From NCBI GenBank assembly GCA_963743285.1, contig CAVUPF010000010.1, positions 17,336-81,335 on the forward strand: a stretch of DNA of 64,000 nucleotides. The letters are read 5' to 3'. The DNA is from CAVUPF01 sp963743285 (GTDB taxonomy: Bacteria > Actinomycetota > Thermoleophilia > Solirubrobacterales > 70-9). The translations under genes were made by a program, and so were the position numbers. The notes below the pieces were generated by a model. The model did no database searches. It saw nothing but the letters and a program-made list of their open reading frames with translations, and was not told the DNA's origin. Shown piece after piece: positions 37,038-46,633 of the stretch. Positions within the stretch are counted from its first letter, which is position 1, and every line of letters starts with the position of its first letter.

Positions 37038-38666
37038 CCTCAATCCACCGATTCACCACATCTGATCCGTCCGCCTCGGTCATCAAAATGACCTCCTGAG
37101 CAGGCAAATAGCGGCTGTTTAGGGCAGCCGCGGCCTGACATCAGGAGGTCACTCACATGGTGAAGGGTTCTGAAGAGTTCGTGCGACTCGACTCGGTCGG
37201 CGTCGAGTTCGACGACGAGCGGCTAGTCGCCAACGCAGGGTTGGTCTTGGTTGCCACCCTGAGCAAGCGGCTCGGCATCGAGCTGATGGTGGACAAGATG
37301 GTCCGCTTGGGAGAGCGAGCCGGCGCCGCCCACCCCGGGCGCAAGGTGCTGACCCTGATCCACGCAATTGCCGCCGGCGCGGACTCGATCGATGACGCAG
37401 ACGTGCTGCGCAGCGGCGGCAGCGAGGCGCTGCTCGGCCACAAGGCGATGGCGCCCTCGACGCTCGGCACCTTCCTGCGCGCCTTCAGCTTCGGCCACGT
37501 GCGCCAGCTCGACCGGGTATTGGGCGAGGCGATCAAGCGCGCCTGGGAGCTGGGCGCGGGCCCCGGCGCGGGGCGCCTGGTGATCGACATCGACAGCTTC
37601 CTCGGCGAGGCCGCCGGGCGCCTCAAGCAGGGCGCCTCCTTCGGCTACACCGGGGTGCGCGGCTACCACCCGCTGCTCGCCACCCGGGCGGGCACGGGGG
37701 AGGTCCTGCACGCTCGAGCGCGCAAGGGCGCGGCCAATTCCGGGCGCGACGCCCTTCGCTTCTGCGAAGAGCTGATTGCCCGGCTGCGCCGCGCCGGGGC
37801 CACCGGGGAGATCTTGATCCGCGCCGACTCTGCCTTCTACTCGCACAAGGTGATCGACTACCTGGAGGCCAAGGGCTGCCTCTACTCGATCGCGGTCAAG
37901 CTCCACAAGCCGATCGCAGAGCGGATCGCCCCGATCCCCGAGGACGCTTGGCGGCCCGTACCCGACTACCCCGAGAGGGGCATCTGCGAGCTGGCCGAGA
38001 CCACCTACGGCGGCCGGCGCCTGATCGTCCGCCGCGTCCACCTGCACGCCCAGGCCGAGCAGACCGAGCTCTTTGCCTACTGGCGCTACTTCGCCTTCCT
38101 CAACAACCGCACAGAGGACATACACACTGTCGACGCCGAGCATCGCCAGCACGCCGAGGTGGAGCTGGCGATCCGCGACCTGAAGGACCAGGCGCTTGCC
38201 CACTTCCCCTCCGGGAGCTTTGCCGCCAATGCCGCCTGGACGGTGATCGCCTGCCTCGCCCACAACATGGCGCGCTGGGTCGGGCAGCTCGGCCTGGAGG
38301 ATGAGACCTGGCGCGCGGCGCGAACGATCCGCCGCTGGCTGATCGCCCTGCCGGGCCGGCTCACGCGAACGGCCCGGCGCTTCACTCTTCACCTGCCCGC
38401 CCGCTGGCCCTGGCAGGAAGCGTTCATCGAGGCGCTTGCCAGGATCAGGGCGTTGCCAGCCGCGGCCTGACCCTCCCCTCACCTGCTTTACCCAGCGGCC
38501 GGCCTCCCCGTCGTCTCGGCCTGCTCGTTTCTCCGTCACCAGCCACCGGCGGCCGACATACCGTGGCTTGCCGCCGCCCGGCACGCCTTCGAGGCGGCGG
38601 TTTTCGCCGTTCACACGGGTTGCGCCGCGATTCGCCTATCTGTGGAGGTGAATCGGTGGATTGAGG
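37038..38666. mobile_element. IS1380-type insertion sequence
   Basis: The ends are 20-bp perfect inverted repeats, CCTCAATCCACCGATTCACC at 37038-37057 and its complement at 38647-38666. CTAAG is duplicated at 37033-37037 and 38667-38671. Ends starting CC fit the IS1380 family. The element is 1629 bp with one transposase gene and about 170 bp of non-coding sequence past the gene. It has split a small gene behind the sigma factor gene. Confidence 0.9.
37157..38470 (+). CDS. IS1380-family transposase
   Basis: The 437-aa protein is intact and has a DDE-type domain: RLVIDIDSFLGEA (first Asp), LIRADSAFYSHKVIDYL (second Asp) and VELAIRDLKDQALAHFPSG (Glu in the ELAIRDLKD context). The N-terminal part (VGVEFDDERLVANAGLVL) is typical for IS1380. 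An AGGAGG lies 14 bases before the ATG. The lack of frameshifts suggests recent activity. Confidence 0.92.
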   Translation: MVKGSEEFVRLDSVGVEFDDERLVANAGLVLVATLSKRLGIELMVDKMVRLGERAGAAHPGRKVLTLIHAIAAGADSIDDADVLRSGGSEALLGHKAMAPSTLGTFLRAFSFGHVRQLDRVLGEAIKRAWELGAGPGAGRLVIDIDSFLGEAAGRLKQGASFGYTGVRGYHPLLATRAGTGEVLHARARKGAANSGRDALRFCEELIARLRRAGATGEILIRADSAFYSHKVIDYLEAKGCLYSIAVKLHKPIAERIAPIPEDAWRPVPDYPERGICELAETTYGGRRLIVRRVHLHAQAEQTELFAYWRYFAFLNNRTEDIHTVDAEHRQHAEVELAIRDLKDQALAHFPSGSFAANAAWTVIACLAHNMARWVGQLGLEDETWRAARTIRRWLIALPGRLTRTARRFTLHLPARWPWQEAFIEALARIRALPAAA

Positions 38667-38706
38667 CTAAGGCATCGGTGAACTCGACAGCTCGCACCTC
38701 ATCCAT
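38667..38706 (-). pseudogene. 5' part of the split small gene
   Basis: ATG at 38706 followed by codons for DEVRAVEFTDAL runs into the IS end. Removing the element and one CTAAG copy joins it in frame to 37032 (GAT GCC TTA GCC TTG CTA). It begins 21 bp after the sigma factor stop, so the pair was an operon. Confidence 0.65.
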
Positions 38707-38726
38707 CGGCTGTGAATGCGCGATGC

Positions 38727-39305
38727 TCACGAACTCTCCCCCTCTCCAGCCAGGGCACGCCTGATCCGGGCGCGCCCCTCGCTGAGGCTGCGGTTCACCT
38801 TCGTGTAACTCCACCCCCGCAGCTCGGCGATCTCCGCGTAGGAGCAACCGAGGCCGAGGAGGGTCAGTGCGGTGCGCTCGTCGGGGCGCAGGCGCTCGAT
38901 CAGCGCGACGATCCGCGCCGTCTCCGCGGAGCGCTCGGCCAGCTCGGCTGGACCGGGGCGCTCCTCCGCCGCGACGATCGCCCTCTCCTCCCCACTCCCT
39001 TCGGTGAGGATCGGGTGGGGTGACTCGCGCCCGCGCCGCCGTCGCGAGATCGCCCAGGCACAGCGCTTGGATACGAGGAGCATCCAGCGGAGCGCCTCGG
39101 CGCCGTCCGACCCGTCATAGAAGCGCAGGAATTGCACGCAGGCGTCGCCGAGCGCGTCCTCGGCATCTTGGTCGCGCTCGGAGTGGAAGCGGACCTGGCG
39201 TATAAGGCGCATCCGCTCGCTGCGGAGCAGCCGATCGAGGAGCTGCGCCCGCTGCTCGCGCTTTGTGGGGCTGTGCGGCTGGGAGGCCATGCGGCCCCCG
39301 CGCAC
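38727..39305 (-). CDS. ECF-like RNA polymerase sigma factor
   Basis: The 192-aa protein has a sigma region 2 (HSERDQDAEDALGDACVQFLRF, then ALRWMLLVSKRCAWAISRRRR) and a sigma region 4 helix-turn-helix (LRPDERTALTLLGLGCSYAEI, WSYTKVNRSLSEGRARIRR). Region 3 is absent, as in ECF factors. The linker is acidic (EGSGEERAIVAAEERPG). It lies downstream of the relaxase gene in the same direction and may control element or host genes; no anti-sigma factor is visible next to it. Confidence 0.82.
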   Translation of the reverse strand: MRGGRMASQPHSPTKREQRAQLLDRLLRSERMRLIRQVRFHSERDQDAEDALGDACVQFLRFYDGSDGAEALRWMLLVSKRCAWAISRRRRGRESPHPILTEGSGEERAIVAAEERPGPAELAERSAETARIVALIERLRPDERTALTLLGLGCSYAEIAELRGWSYTKVNRSLSEGRARIRRALAGEGESS

Positions 39306-39368
39306 GCGCAGCGTGCGACCATGCGGGGCGGCTGGCCTCCCGGTCGCCGCCCGCCCCTTTTGCCTCGC

Positions 39369-42300
39369 TCAGCGGGAGATCTGCATGGCGCGCTCGGCGT
39401 GGCGCTCCCGCTCCTTGCCGAGCCGCTGCTGGATGCGGGCGAGCCGCTGCTCGGCGGCGCGGCGCTCGCGGCGGCGGGCGCCGTCGCCTCCCGTCGATCC
39501 GAGCGGGTGGCCGTCGGGCGAGGTGATGCCGTGGCGCTGGCGGTAGGCGTGGATTAGGTCGACCCCCTCGTTCCAGGCCAGAGCCTTGACCGGGTCGGCG
39601 GGGCGCGGTCCGAGCGCCCCCTCGATCATCTGCGAGGGCCGCAGCCGCTCCGCGGCGACTTCGCGGCGGTGCAGTTGCACCATCCGCTCCTCGATCAGGG
39701 TCAGCTCCAGCCGCTCGGCGCCACCCCGAGCGGCCGGGAGCGGTTCGACCGCGACCTTGGCGGCCAGCTCGGCGCGCTCAGTCTCAAGGCGGATGAGCTG
39801 GCTCTCGCCGTGGCGCGCGACGCTATCGCTCTGCGCCAACTGCTCGCGGTCGGGTCGGCGCTCGGAGGCGGGCGCCTCGCGCTCCAGCGCCAAGGCGGCG
39901 AGGCGGTCCTTGGCGGCGGCGATCCGCCGCTCGACGGCCGCCAGGCGCTCCGCCGCCGGGGAGTGCTCGCGCTCGGCGCCGAAGGCGACGCTCCAGCTCG
40001 GCGCACCGACTCGCCAGCTCGCCTGGCGCCAGCGCTTCGAGGCGCTTGCGGGCGTGGACCTGGGTCGCGGCGAACTCCTCCGCCACCCGCTCGGCGCCGG
40101 CGCGCAGCTCGTGGGCGGGGTCCTCAACATCGCGCCGCGCGGGGCCAAGGTCGACGTCGAGCAGCTCGCTGGCGGCGACGCCATAGGCGGTGGTATGGCC
40201 GCGGGCGCGGGAGACGGCGACGATGAAGTCCTCGCGGCTGATCCCGCTGTCGAGTAGCTCGAAAGCCGACTCGAAGGTCTTTGACTGCGCAGCGTAGGTG
40301 GTGATCGCGTAGGCGTGCTGGATCGCCGGCTCCTCAGAGGGCGTGCGACGCTCCAGGTAGCCGGGGCCGAGGACGGCCCCCTGCGCCTCGGCGCCGAGAC
40401 GGCGGACGGTGAGGCAGCCCTGCCTGCGATCGACCTCGATCACCTCCCAGCGCTGGCGGTTGGAGACCTCGGGCGTATTGACGCGGGTGATGATCAGATC
40501 ACCGACGTTGAACTCCTGACCCGCGACGAACAGGCCCTCCCCCAGCTCACCGCGCTGGCGGCGCAGCTCGCGCGCACGCTCGTTAAGCGCCGCGACATCG
40601 CCGTTGCGACGGGCGATCATCACCGCGTCCTCGCCCACCGCGAAGCGCCGGTGCCAGTCGAGGACCTGGGCGTCGAGCGCCTCCTCCAAGGTGTCGGCGA
40701 TCACCAGGCGCTCGCGGGCGCGCAGCAGGTCCAGTGCGTCAGAGCCCCGACCGTCGTGGGCCAGCTCGACGATGCGACGGTCTACCGGGTCGCGTTGGCG
40801 ACGGATCTGGCGCAGCAGGATCGGCTCGGTCTCATCGGTCAGGTGGCCGTAGAGACCGCCCGGCCCGACCGCGCCGATCTGGTTGGGGTCACCGATCATC
40901 ACCAGCTTGCCCTCGCAGCCCTCGGCGAGGGCTGCGAGGGCTGCGGCGTCGGGGGTCGAGGTGGTGCTCGCCTCATCGACGACGATCACCGTGCCGCGCG
41001 GCAGCGGCGCGATCCCCTGCTCGGCCAGCTCCCGGGTGCGGATCAGGAGCGCCGCGATCGAGGTCGAGGGAACCCCGGCATCGGCCAGCTCCCCGGAGGC
41101 GCTTCGCGCCGTGGCGACACCGATCCCTCGGTAGCCCGACGCCGCCCAGGCCTCCCGCGCGGCGAGCAGGGCGGTGGTCTTGCCCGCCCCCGGCAGCGCC
41201 GCGACGGCGACGATCCGCTCGCCGCCGATGGTGAGGCGGTGGACCATCTGCGCCTGCTCGGCGCTCAGGTAGCGGTGGCGGTCAAGGACGGCGGCGAGCG
41301 TCGCCGCGTCGACCACTGCGGCGCCGGCGTTCCGGCCCTCGCGGGCAGCTTTGACGAAGCGCTTCTCCATCCCCCACAGCCGCGGGGTGGTGTAATAGGT
41401 GGAGGCGAGCGGCTCGGCGCCGCGGTGGACCTCGATCAGCCGCTCGCTCGCCACGAGGCGGGCCACTTCCCGCTCCAGCGCCGCACCGTCGGCTCCCTCG
41501 CGCAGCCGGTTGGCGAGCGCGCAGAGCAGCTCTCGGCGGTCGAAGTGGGAACGATGGCCCTCCAAGTCGGCCAGGGCGGCGTCGAGATCGGCGGGGCTGA
41601 TCGGACGCGGCTCGCGCGCCTTCGCCGCCCGCGAGAGGCGCTCGATCGAGACCGGGGTCAGCTCGAACTCCGCCGCCCGCGCGACCCACTCGGCGCGCTG
41701 GGTGTCGGGATCGACGCGGTAGTCCTTGGCTTCGCGGGTTCGGTAGGCGGCGACTTCGGCGGCGGCGGCAGAGCTGACCCCTCGCTCGGCCATCGCCGCG
41801 ACGATCTCCGCCCGGCGCCGGGAGAAGTGCTCGATCGCCGGGCGGCCGATCAGCGCCAGGTCGGCGTAGCCGTTTCGGAGCGCCCCCCACTCCAGCCCCA
41901 GCTCGCGGGTCAGCGCGGCGCGAAGCGCCGCCTGGTAGACGTGCCCGGCGGCTTTCGCCTCGCGCAGCAGCGGCGAGCTGCGCTTCGGGTTGGCGAGGCT
42001 GAGCCAGCGACCGTCGGAGGCAGCCCGGGTCATGTTGGAGAGCAGCAGGTGGGTGTGAAGGGCGGGGTCGCCGGCGCGCGAGGAGCGGTGCAGGAAAGTC
42101 ATCCCGACGAAGCCCGAGCCGGGCTCTAGCCGGGCGCCGCCCTTGCCGCGTGCCACCCAGCAGGCGCTCCGCTCCAGGTAGGCGAGGCCCTCGGCGACGG
42201 CCGCCTCGTGGGCGCGGAGGACCGCGGCGCGGGTCGGCGGCGGGCCGACCCCGTAGAGGATCGAGACCGACTTGGGAGCGGAGAAGCGGACGTCATAGCC

Positions 42301-42615
42301 GAGTGTCGGCTCCAGCTTTCGCTCACGGCCCTGGGAGTCGAGGTAGCTGCGCGGCTCGGGACGGGCGACGAGCACCTGTCCGCTCTGGGGGTGCTCGCCG
42401 GCGAGCACGGCGCCGTACTCCTCGCCATCGACCTCGCCGCCGAGGCCGAGCTCCGAGGCGAGGGTGCCCATCCACTCGCCGGGGGCCTCGCCGGGCTTGG
42501 TGTAGTAATCGTCGCCTCCTTCGCGGACGGCGGCGAGCCAGTAGCCAGCGTTCCTGGCGCCGATCTTCGTCACTCCGACCACGCCGCTGTTGTCCAAGCG
42601 GCGCGGGCTTTGCAC
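39369..42615 (-). pseudogene. MobF-family relaxase-helicase, frameshifted near the C-terminus
   Basis: It would nick and unwind DNA at oriT during conjugation. N-terminus: catalytic Tyr candidates in DDYYTKPGEAPGEW (Tyr37/38) and the HUH metal motif LHTHLLLS with His176. Middle: SF1 helicase with Walker A ALPGAGKTTALL, VIVVDEASTTSTPD and MIGDPNQIGAVGPGG, ending with a UvrD-like motif (TYAAQSKTFE, VAVSRARG). Near 39965-39990 a one-base shift moves the coiled C-terminal part (EHSPAAERLAAVERRIAAAK) to another frame ending at 39369. The best start may be the GTG at 42573 (VTKIGARNAGYW). Over 1000 aa when joined. Confidence 0.9.
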
Positions 42616-42842
42616 CGGGGGGACCGGAGGGTCCGTAGTGTGTCGTGCTGTCGGGGTTGGGGTTATAGGGACGCTTGGGGGACAGCGGATCGGTTGGGAT
42701 CGAGGCTGGCTGCTGGCTTCCTTGGCCTTGGAGCGTTGGTGGTTGCTGGGCTTGGTGATCTGGCTTCTGGTCTCGTTCTTGGCTTCTTGTCGTTGGCTCT
42801 GAGCTGGGTCCGTGGTCCTGGGTCAGCGCGCGCCGAAGCGAA
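42616..42842. other. Region upstream of relaxase, candidate origin of transfer
   Basis: No credible gene. The plus strand is rich in G and T (the minus strand in A and C), unusual for the window, with runs such as CTTGGTGATCTGGCTTCTGG. Origins of transfer of MobF relaxases usually lie just upstream of the relaxase gene, so this position is the best guess. No clear inverted repeat with nick consensus was identified. Confidence 0.35.
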
Positions 42843-42844
42843 GT

Positions 42845-42980
42845 GAGGCGCCGAGTTGCGGTCTCCTTGACGGCCGGGAGCCCGAGCGCCAGGATGGCGC
42901 TCGTGGCCAGGTTCCGGATAGACCTCGAGACAAAGCTGTCGCGACGCCAACGCCGGCGGCTTCAGCAATCAGATTCCGGC
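42845..42980. repeat. Long imperfect direct repeat, copy 1 (truncated gene start)
   Basis: About 135 bp match 45530-45667 with scattered substitutions. On the plus strand it encodes VARFRIDLETKLSRRQRRRLQQ, the start of the small gene at 45588-45839, but the homology stops there and the frame continues into unrelated sequence. Confidence 0.8.
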
Positions 42981-43087
42981 GGTGTACAACTCGCGCTAGG
43001 CGTCATTAGGTGCGCTCGGTTCTCTCAGATGCGTCAGGAATTGCGGAGTTCGGTATACGGTCCGGTATACGCTTTGATCGGACGTGG

Positions 43088-43603
43088 CTACTGTGGCGTG
43101 ACCACACGGCCTGCCAGGCCCACGACGCACAACAAGTGGCTGATTCGATTGCGCGCCGACCCGCTCAGTGCCGTGGGATCGGCAGCTGCGTAGCTCTCTG
43201 CCGCGAGAATAATCTCGTCGCCTATACGTCTAACCGGGTCGTCTTTACCAACCGGGAGCTGGACCGCGTATGCGGCGTAGTCATCGATCATCGCTTGTAG
43301 GCGATCCTCGGTCGGGTTTACGAATCCGCTCGGAGCGTCCCCGGCTTCGACCATCGACCGGATTACCCGTAGCGCAGCTGCGCTCACCGCCACTACGCGC
43401 TCACGGACTGCGACCAGGTCTCTAGGCTCTCGCTCAAGGGCGGCGCGTAGAGCTTCAGCTGCCTCGCGCATCAATGGAGGGCCAGCAGCCGGGTCGAGCA
43501 CGTCCGCGGGAACAGCATTGAAGATCTCCCGGAGTGACAGCTCGTATGTAGAAGGCCCCTGCACCCGTTCCGAGGCTACCGGACTCCCAATTCGTGCCCT
43601 CAC
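43088..43603 (-). CDS. Hypothetical protein, 171 aa
   Basis: A soluble, helical, acidic-to-neutral protein starting with GTG at 43603. Segments such as PPLMREAAEALRAALEREPR and VRERVVAVSAAALRVIRSMVEAGDAP predict long helices. I recognise no family. It lies between two copies of a long direct repeat, next to an integrase fragment and opposite the HEPN-type gene, so it is probably mobile cargo. Two copies of CGGTATACG (43051 and 43063) lie just past its stop. Confidence 0.55.
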   Translation of the reverse strand: MRARIGSPVASERVQGPSTYELSLREIFNAVPADVLDPAAGPPLMREAAEALRAALEREPRDLVAVRERVVAVSAAALRVIRSMVEAGDAPSGFVNPTEDRLQAMIDDYAAYAVQLPVGKDDPVRRIGDEIILAAESYAAADPTALSGSARNRISHLLCVVGLAGRVVTPQ

Positions 43604-43606
43604 GAC

Positions 43607-43760
43607 TGGCCCCCGAGTGCCAGGCCTCTCCCGCTATCTCGGCCGCGACCGCTGAGCTGAGCGCGTCTGCGTCGCTCGTCTGCGGGATGTGGTGGACGTA
43701 CAGCACGGTCGTCTGAATGTCGGCGTGGCCCATGTAGCCCCGTTGCCCCTGTCTCCGCCC
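43607..43760 (-). pseudogene. C-terminal fragment of a tyrosine recombinase
   Basis: The frame reads GYMGHADIQTTVLYVHHIPQ followed by TSDADALSSAVAAE. This is the end of a phage-type integrase, with the His and catalytic Tyr of the GHxxxxTTxxYxH motif. Nothing upstream encodes the remaining catalytic residues, so only the last 50 codons survive. It probably marks the former end of an integrated element. Confidence 0.7.
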
Positions 43761-43867
43761 CGCAGCGTCGCCGACTACTGACGAGGCGGCGGGGCGCATC
43801 CGCTCGATCTTCGCTTCGAACCATCGAACTCGAGTAACCCCTCGCTCGCCCATTAGGCTCCGGTGCA

Positions 43868-45202
43868 GTGGCGGATAAGATCCACAACGGGGGCGCCGAT
43901 CCCGAGCCCCCAGCAAAGCCGATGCGGCAACCGGCGTTCCTGGTTTCTATCTTCCGATTCCAAGAGACCATCGATGCCCTCCATCAGCTCCATGAAGAGG
44001 TATGCGTTCACGCAGCGGAGCTAGATCGCGAACGTTTCGACCCAGAAGCTCTGTCCGCCGTGAAAAGTCTCGCCTCGGAGCGTCGGGCACGATTCAAACA
44101 ATGGATTGAGGAGAACGTGAAGGTGGCCGCTACTGATGAGGCTCCGGCCAACGATGACGCCATCCTGGCGAGACCGCTCGATGACGAGCTAGTCGAGATA
44201 TTCACTGGCAATCCCGCGGCTGCAAACCAGGCCCAGCTACTACTACAGAGAGCTGTTGTGACGCCGAATCGACAGATGCTTCTGCGCTCCTCGCTTCTCA
44301 CGATGGCCGTGTCTGCCTTCGAGGTACTTCTGGGGGCCCTTGCCTCGCGTCATTACGAGCTGCATCCGGGCAATCTAAGCAACGACAGACGCTTTTCGTT
44401 CAAGGAGATTTCGGCCTTCGACTCCTTGGATGAGGTTCAAGATGCGGCGATAGCACATCGCGTGTACCAGCTTCTCCAAGAACCCCTAGATCAATGGTCG
44501 AAGTGGCTTGACAAAGACTCTGGGTTGGGCGTCAAGTTGGAGAACCTGGCCATCGATTTCCCCTTGCTCGTCGAGATCATTCAGAGGCGCCACGTCATCG
44601 TTCACAACGGCGGTGTCGTATCTCAGCAATACCTGGACCGCATGTCATTTGACGGTGATCCCCCGGCAATCGGCGCACATCTTCACGTTAGCCAGGCGTA
44701 TCTGACGGCCGCCCTGGAACAGCTTGATACCGCTGGCAACCTCACTGCGGTCGGTGTTTGGGCAAAGGAGAGGCCAGACCTCGAAGGTCAGGCGGTCTCA
44801 GTGCTATCAAACCGCATGGAGCAGCTTCTCTTTGATGGGCGATGGCCAGCGCTACGGAAGATCTGCTCCATCGGGAAGAAAATTGCGTCATTCGAACTCC
44901 AGGCCAACGTATTCAAGGTAAACGAGTGGCTGGCCATCAAGCGAATCGAAGGCCTGGACGGGATAAAGGCCGAGATCCGCGATAATTGGGATACCACGGC
45001 GCTCGAACCGCAGTTTCGGCTCGTCGAACTAGCGTTGCTTGACCTGAGCGATGCCTTTTTTCAACAGGCACCCACGACGCTTGCAAACGGGAGGATCCAT
45101 CCTGAACAACTTAAGATATGGCCGGTGTTTGACGAGCTAAGAGAGGACGCAAGGTTTGCTGATTTGCTCGCCGGGAAGCAAGATTTGAGCAAGGGAGCGT
45201 AG
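43868..45202 (+). CDS. Large protein with HEPN-type RX4H motif
   Basis: The 444-aa protein is mostly helical. QRRHVIVHNGGVVSQQYLD (Arg241-x4-His246) matches the RX4-6H catalytic motif of HEPN RNases, preceded by a helix (FPLLVEIIQ), and LTMAVSAFEVLLGALASRHYE at 144 may be the other helix of the fold. HEPN proteins often are toxins or phage-defence RNases; this assignment rests on the motif alone. Codon use is less GC-biased than its neighbours, which suggests recent transfer. It starts 110 bp from the divergent integrase fragment. Confidence 0.7.
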   Translation: MADKIHNGGADPEPPAKPMRQPAFLVSIFRFQETIDALHQLHEEVCVHAAELDRERFDPEALSAVKSLASERRARFKQWIEENVKVAATDEAPANDDAILARPLDDELVEIFTGNPAAANQAQLLLQRAVVTPNRQMLLRSSLLTMAVSAFEVLLGALASRHYELHPGNLSNDRRFSFKEISAFDSLDEVQDAAIAHRVYQLLQEPLDQWSKWLDKDSGLGVKLENLAIDFPLLVEIIQRRHVIVHNGGVVSQQYLDRMSFDGDPPAIGAHLHVSQAYLTAALEQLDTAGNLTAVGVWAKERPDLEGQAVSVLSNRMEQLLFDGRWPALRKICSIGKKIASFELQANVFKVNEWLAIKRIEGLDGIKAEIRDNWDTTALEPQFRLVELALLDLSDAFFQQAPTTLANGRIHPEQLKIWPVFDELREDARFADLLAGKQDLSKGA

Positions 45203-45353
45203 GATTAGCTTTGTAGAGCCTGCCTCGTACGAACTCATGACTGTCTAGAAAAGCGACCAGCGCAACCATTGTGGCGAGCCCGCGCGGTTCGCCCCCCGTC
45301 TTACTTGCTGTCTTAATCGGTGCGCCGCTGAGACTTCGCCTGGAAGGGCGGCT

Positions 45354-45635
45354 CTAGCCGTAGATCAGCAGGGCGATCGCAGCTAGAACGTTGGCGGCCG
45401 TTAGAACGGCGACGAGCCGTGTCATCTTGACCAGCATGCGACCCTGCTCGACGATGAGGGCACCCTGCCACTCGTCGGTGCGGCGGGCCAGCTCGTCCAG
45501 GTAGTAGCCGGCGCCAACACTTGCGCGGCGAGGCGCCGAGTCACGGCCTCCTTGACGGCCTGGACCCTGAGCGCAAGGATGGTGCTCATGGCCAGGTTTC
45601 GGATAGACGTCGATACAAGGCTGTCGCGACGCCAA
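45354..45635 (-). CDS. Small tail-anchored membrane protein
   Basis: The C-terminal half, YYLDELARRTDEWQGALIVEQ then RMLVKMTRLVAVLTAANVLAAIALLIYG, is a helix followed by one membrane segment and looks real. The N-terminal third overlaps the direct repeat and the divergent small gene and is probably not translated; no start with a ribosome site is visible between. It may be part of the conjugation gene set. Confidence 0.45.
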   Translation of the reverse strand: MASRQPCIDVYPKPGHEHHPCAQGPGRQGGRDSAPRRASVGAGYYLDELARRTDEWQGALIVEQGRMLVKMTRLVAVLTAANVLAAIALLIYG

Positions 45636-45667
45636 CGCCGGCGGCTTCAGCAGGCGGCATTCCGGTG
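45530..45667. repeat. Long imperfect direct repeat, copy 2
   Basis: Partner of 42845-42980. This copy contains the intact start of the small gene at 45588. The two copies lie 2.7 kb apart and enclose the integrase fragment, the 171-aa gene and the HEPN-type gene. Confidence 0.8.
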
Positions 45668-45839
45668 GCGGATGCAGATGGACTCCAAGCAGATCGAGGC
45701 GCCTTGGAGGCGAGACTGGGGGGTGCAGTACGAATGCGAGGCGGCCAGCGAGGCCGAGGCCAGGGCGCGCGTCGTCGGGGCACTCGGGGAGGACCTCGGC
45801 GAGCGTCTCATCGTGAGGCCCAGGCCGTCGGGCCCGTAG
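45588..45839 (+). CDS. Small basic protein, 83 aa
   Basis: From ATG at 45588: a basic N-terminus (MARFRIDVDTRLSRRQRRRL) and an acidic-to-neutral remainder (YECEAASEAEARARVVGALG) ending LIVRPRPSGP. It could be a DNA-binding or regulatory protein of the element; no family is recognised. A truncated copy of its first 22 codons lies at 42903, showing that the gene was partly duplicated. 45840-46130 after it holds no supported gene. Confidence 0.6.
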   Translation: MARFRIDVDTRLSRRQRRRLQQAAFRWRMQMDSKQIEAPWRRDWGVQYECEAASEAEARARVVGALGEDLGERLIVRPRPSGP

Positions 45840-46130
45840 GAACGGTTCTACTCCTCCCGAGGTGCCGACCTTATGGCAGGTTGACCTGGGCCGCTGGGCG
45901 CGGCTAGGGTCTCGGAAGTGCCTGGTTGACGTTGAAGAGCAACAGCGGCCCTCGGCCCGGGCGGCGCGCGATCGCAGCGCCGGGGGTGCGCTGCGCTAAG
46001 CCTCGCGCGCAGCGGCCCGCAGTGGCTCGGCGGCGGTGCGCGAGCGCCGCCTTTCCGGCCTACCGCCACCCGGGCTGCGATACCGGGGGAAGCGTGGCCT
46101 GAGCGCTCGCTGCCGGCGCGGGGGGCGCGA

Positions 46131-46454
46131 TTAGCCGCTCCGCGCCGCCGCCCAGGTGGCGGCGAGCGCCAGCACTTCCCCGTGACAGGGGTTCGGCGCG
46201 CACCAGCAGCCGAGCGTCTTGCCGTCAAGCGCCGTCAGCTCGGCGAGGTCGATCCTCTCCGCCGCGATCTCAGACCAAAGCCAGGCGCGGTATCGCTCGA
46301 TCGCCTCCTCGACGCTGGCGACGCGGATCACCGGGTACTTGCTGGAGCGGTGTGAGAACGGGTTGCCCCAGCGCCCCGGCTCGCCGCTTTGGGGGCATCG
46401 GCCGCGGCCGATGTAGATGTCGTAGGGGTCTCGCTTGCAGTGGACCACTCCCAT
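46131..46454 (-). CDS. DUF4326-domain protein
   Basis: The 107-aa protein starts at ATG 46454 and contains the DUF4326 pattern: VVHCKRDPYDIYIGRGRCP, GRWGNPFSH, and the C-terminal GKTLGCWCAPNPCHGEVLA with three Cys and a His. These small proteins are common on actinobacterial plasmids and phages; biochemical function is unknown to me. The longer upstream frame overlaps a hairpin and is not supported. It is the last gene in a row of small element genes on this strand. Confidence 0.82.
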   Translation of the reverse strand: MGVVHCKRDPYDIYIGRGRCPQSGEPGRWGNPFSHRSSKYPVIRVASVEEAIERYRAWLWSEIAAERIDLAELTALDGKTLGCWCAPNPCHGEVLALAATWAAARSG

Positions 46455-46591
46455 CCTCGGCTCATCCTGATCAAGTGCTCGACGGATTCGGCAAGCGCTG
46501 TGGCAACTCTGGCTTGAACAGCTGACATCGAGCACCTCCTATCGACAGGGAGACCGGCGAGGATGAGCCGGCTCCTTGCACCACAGCGAGG

Positions 46592-46614
46592 CCCGGCGCC
46601 GCTGGCGCCGGGCT
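46592..46614 (-). terminator. Strong hairpin after ssb
   Basis: GCCCGGCGCC, loop GCT, GGCGCCGGGC: a perfect 10-bp stem with 3-base loop. It lies 20 bp past the ssb stop on the minus strand. No T-run follows, so it may stabilise the mRNA end rather than terminate. Confidence 0.5.
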
Positions 46615-46633
46615 CCATCGCTGCGTGGCTGAC

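Noticed and set aside
37223..38614. 463-codon minus-strand frame
   Set aside because: Antisense to the IS1380-type transposase and without any motif.
40315..42129. 604-codon plus-strand frame
   Set aside because: Antisense to the relaxase-helicase; no domain and no ribosome site.
42590..42802. 70-codon plus-strand frame with hydrophobic end
   Set aside because: Trp/Leu-rich tail arises from the GT-rich region upstream of the relaxase; it overlaps the relaxase start and has no ribosome site.
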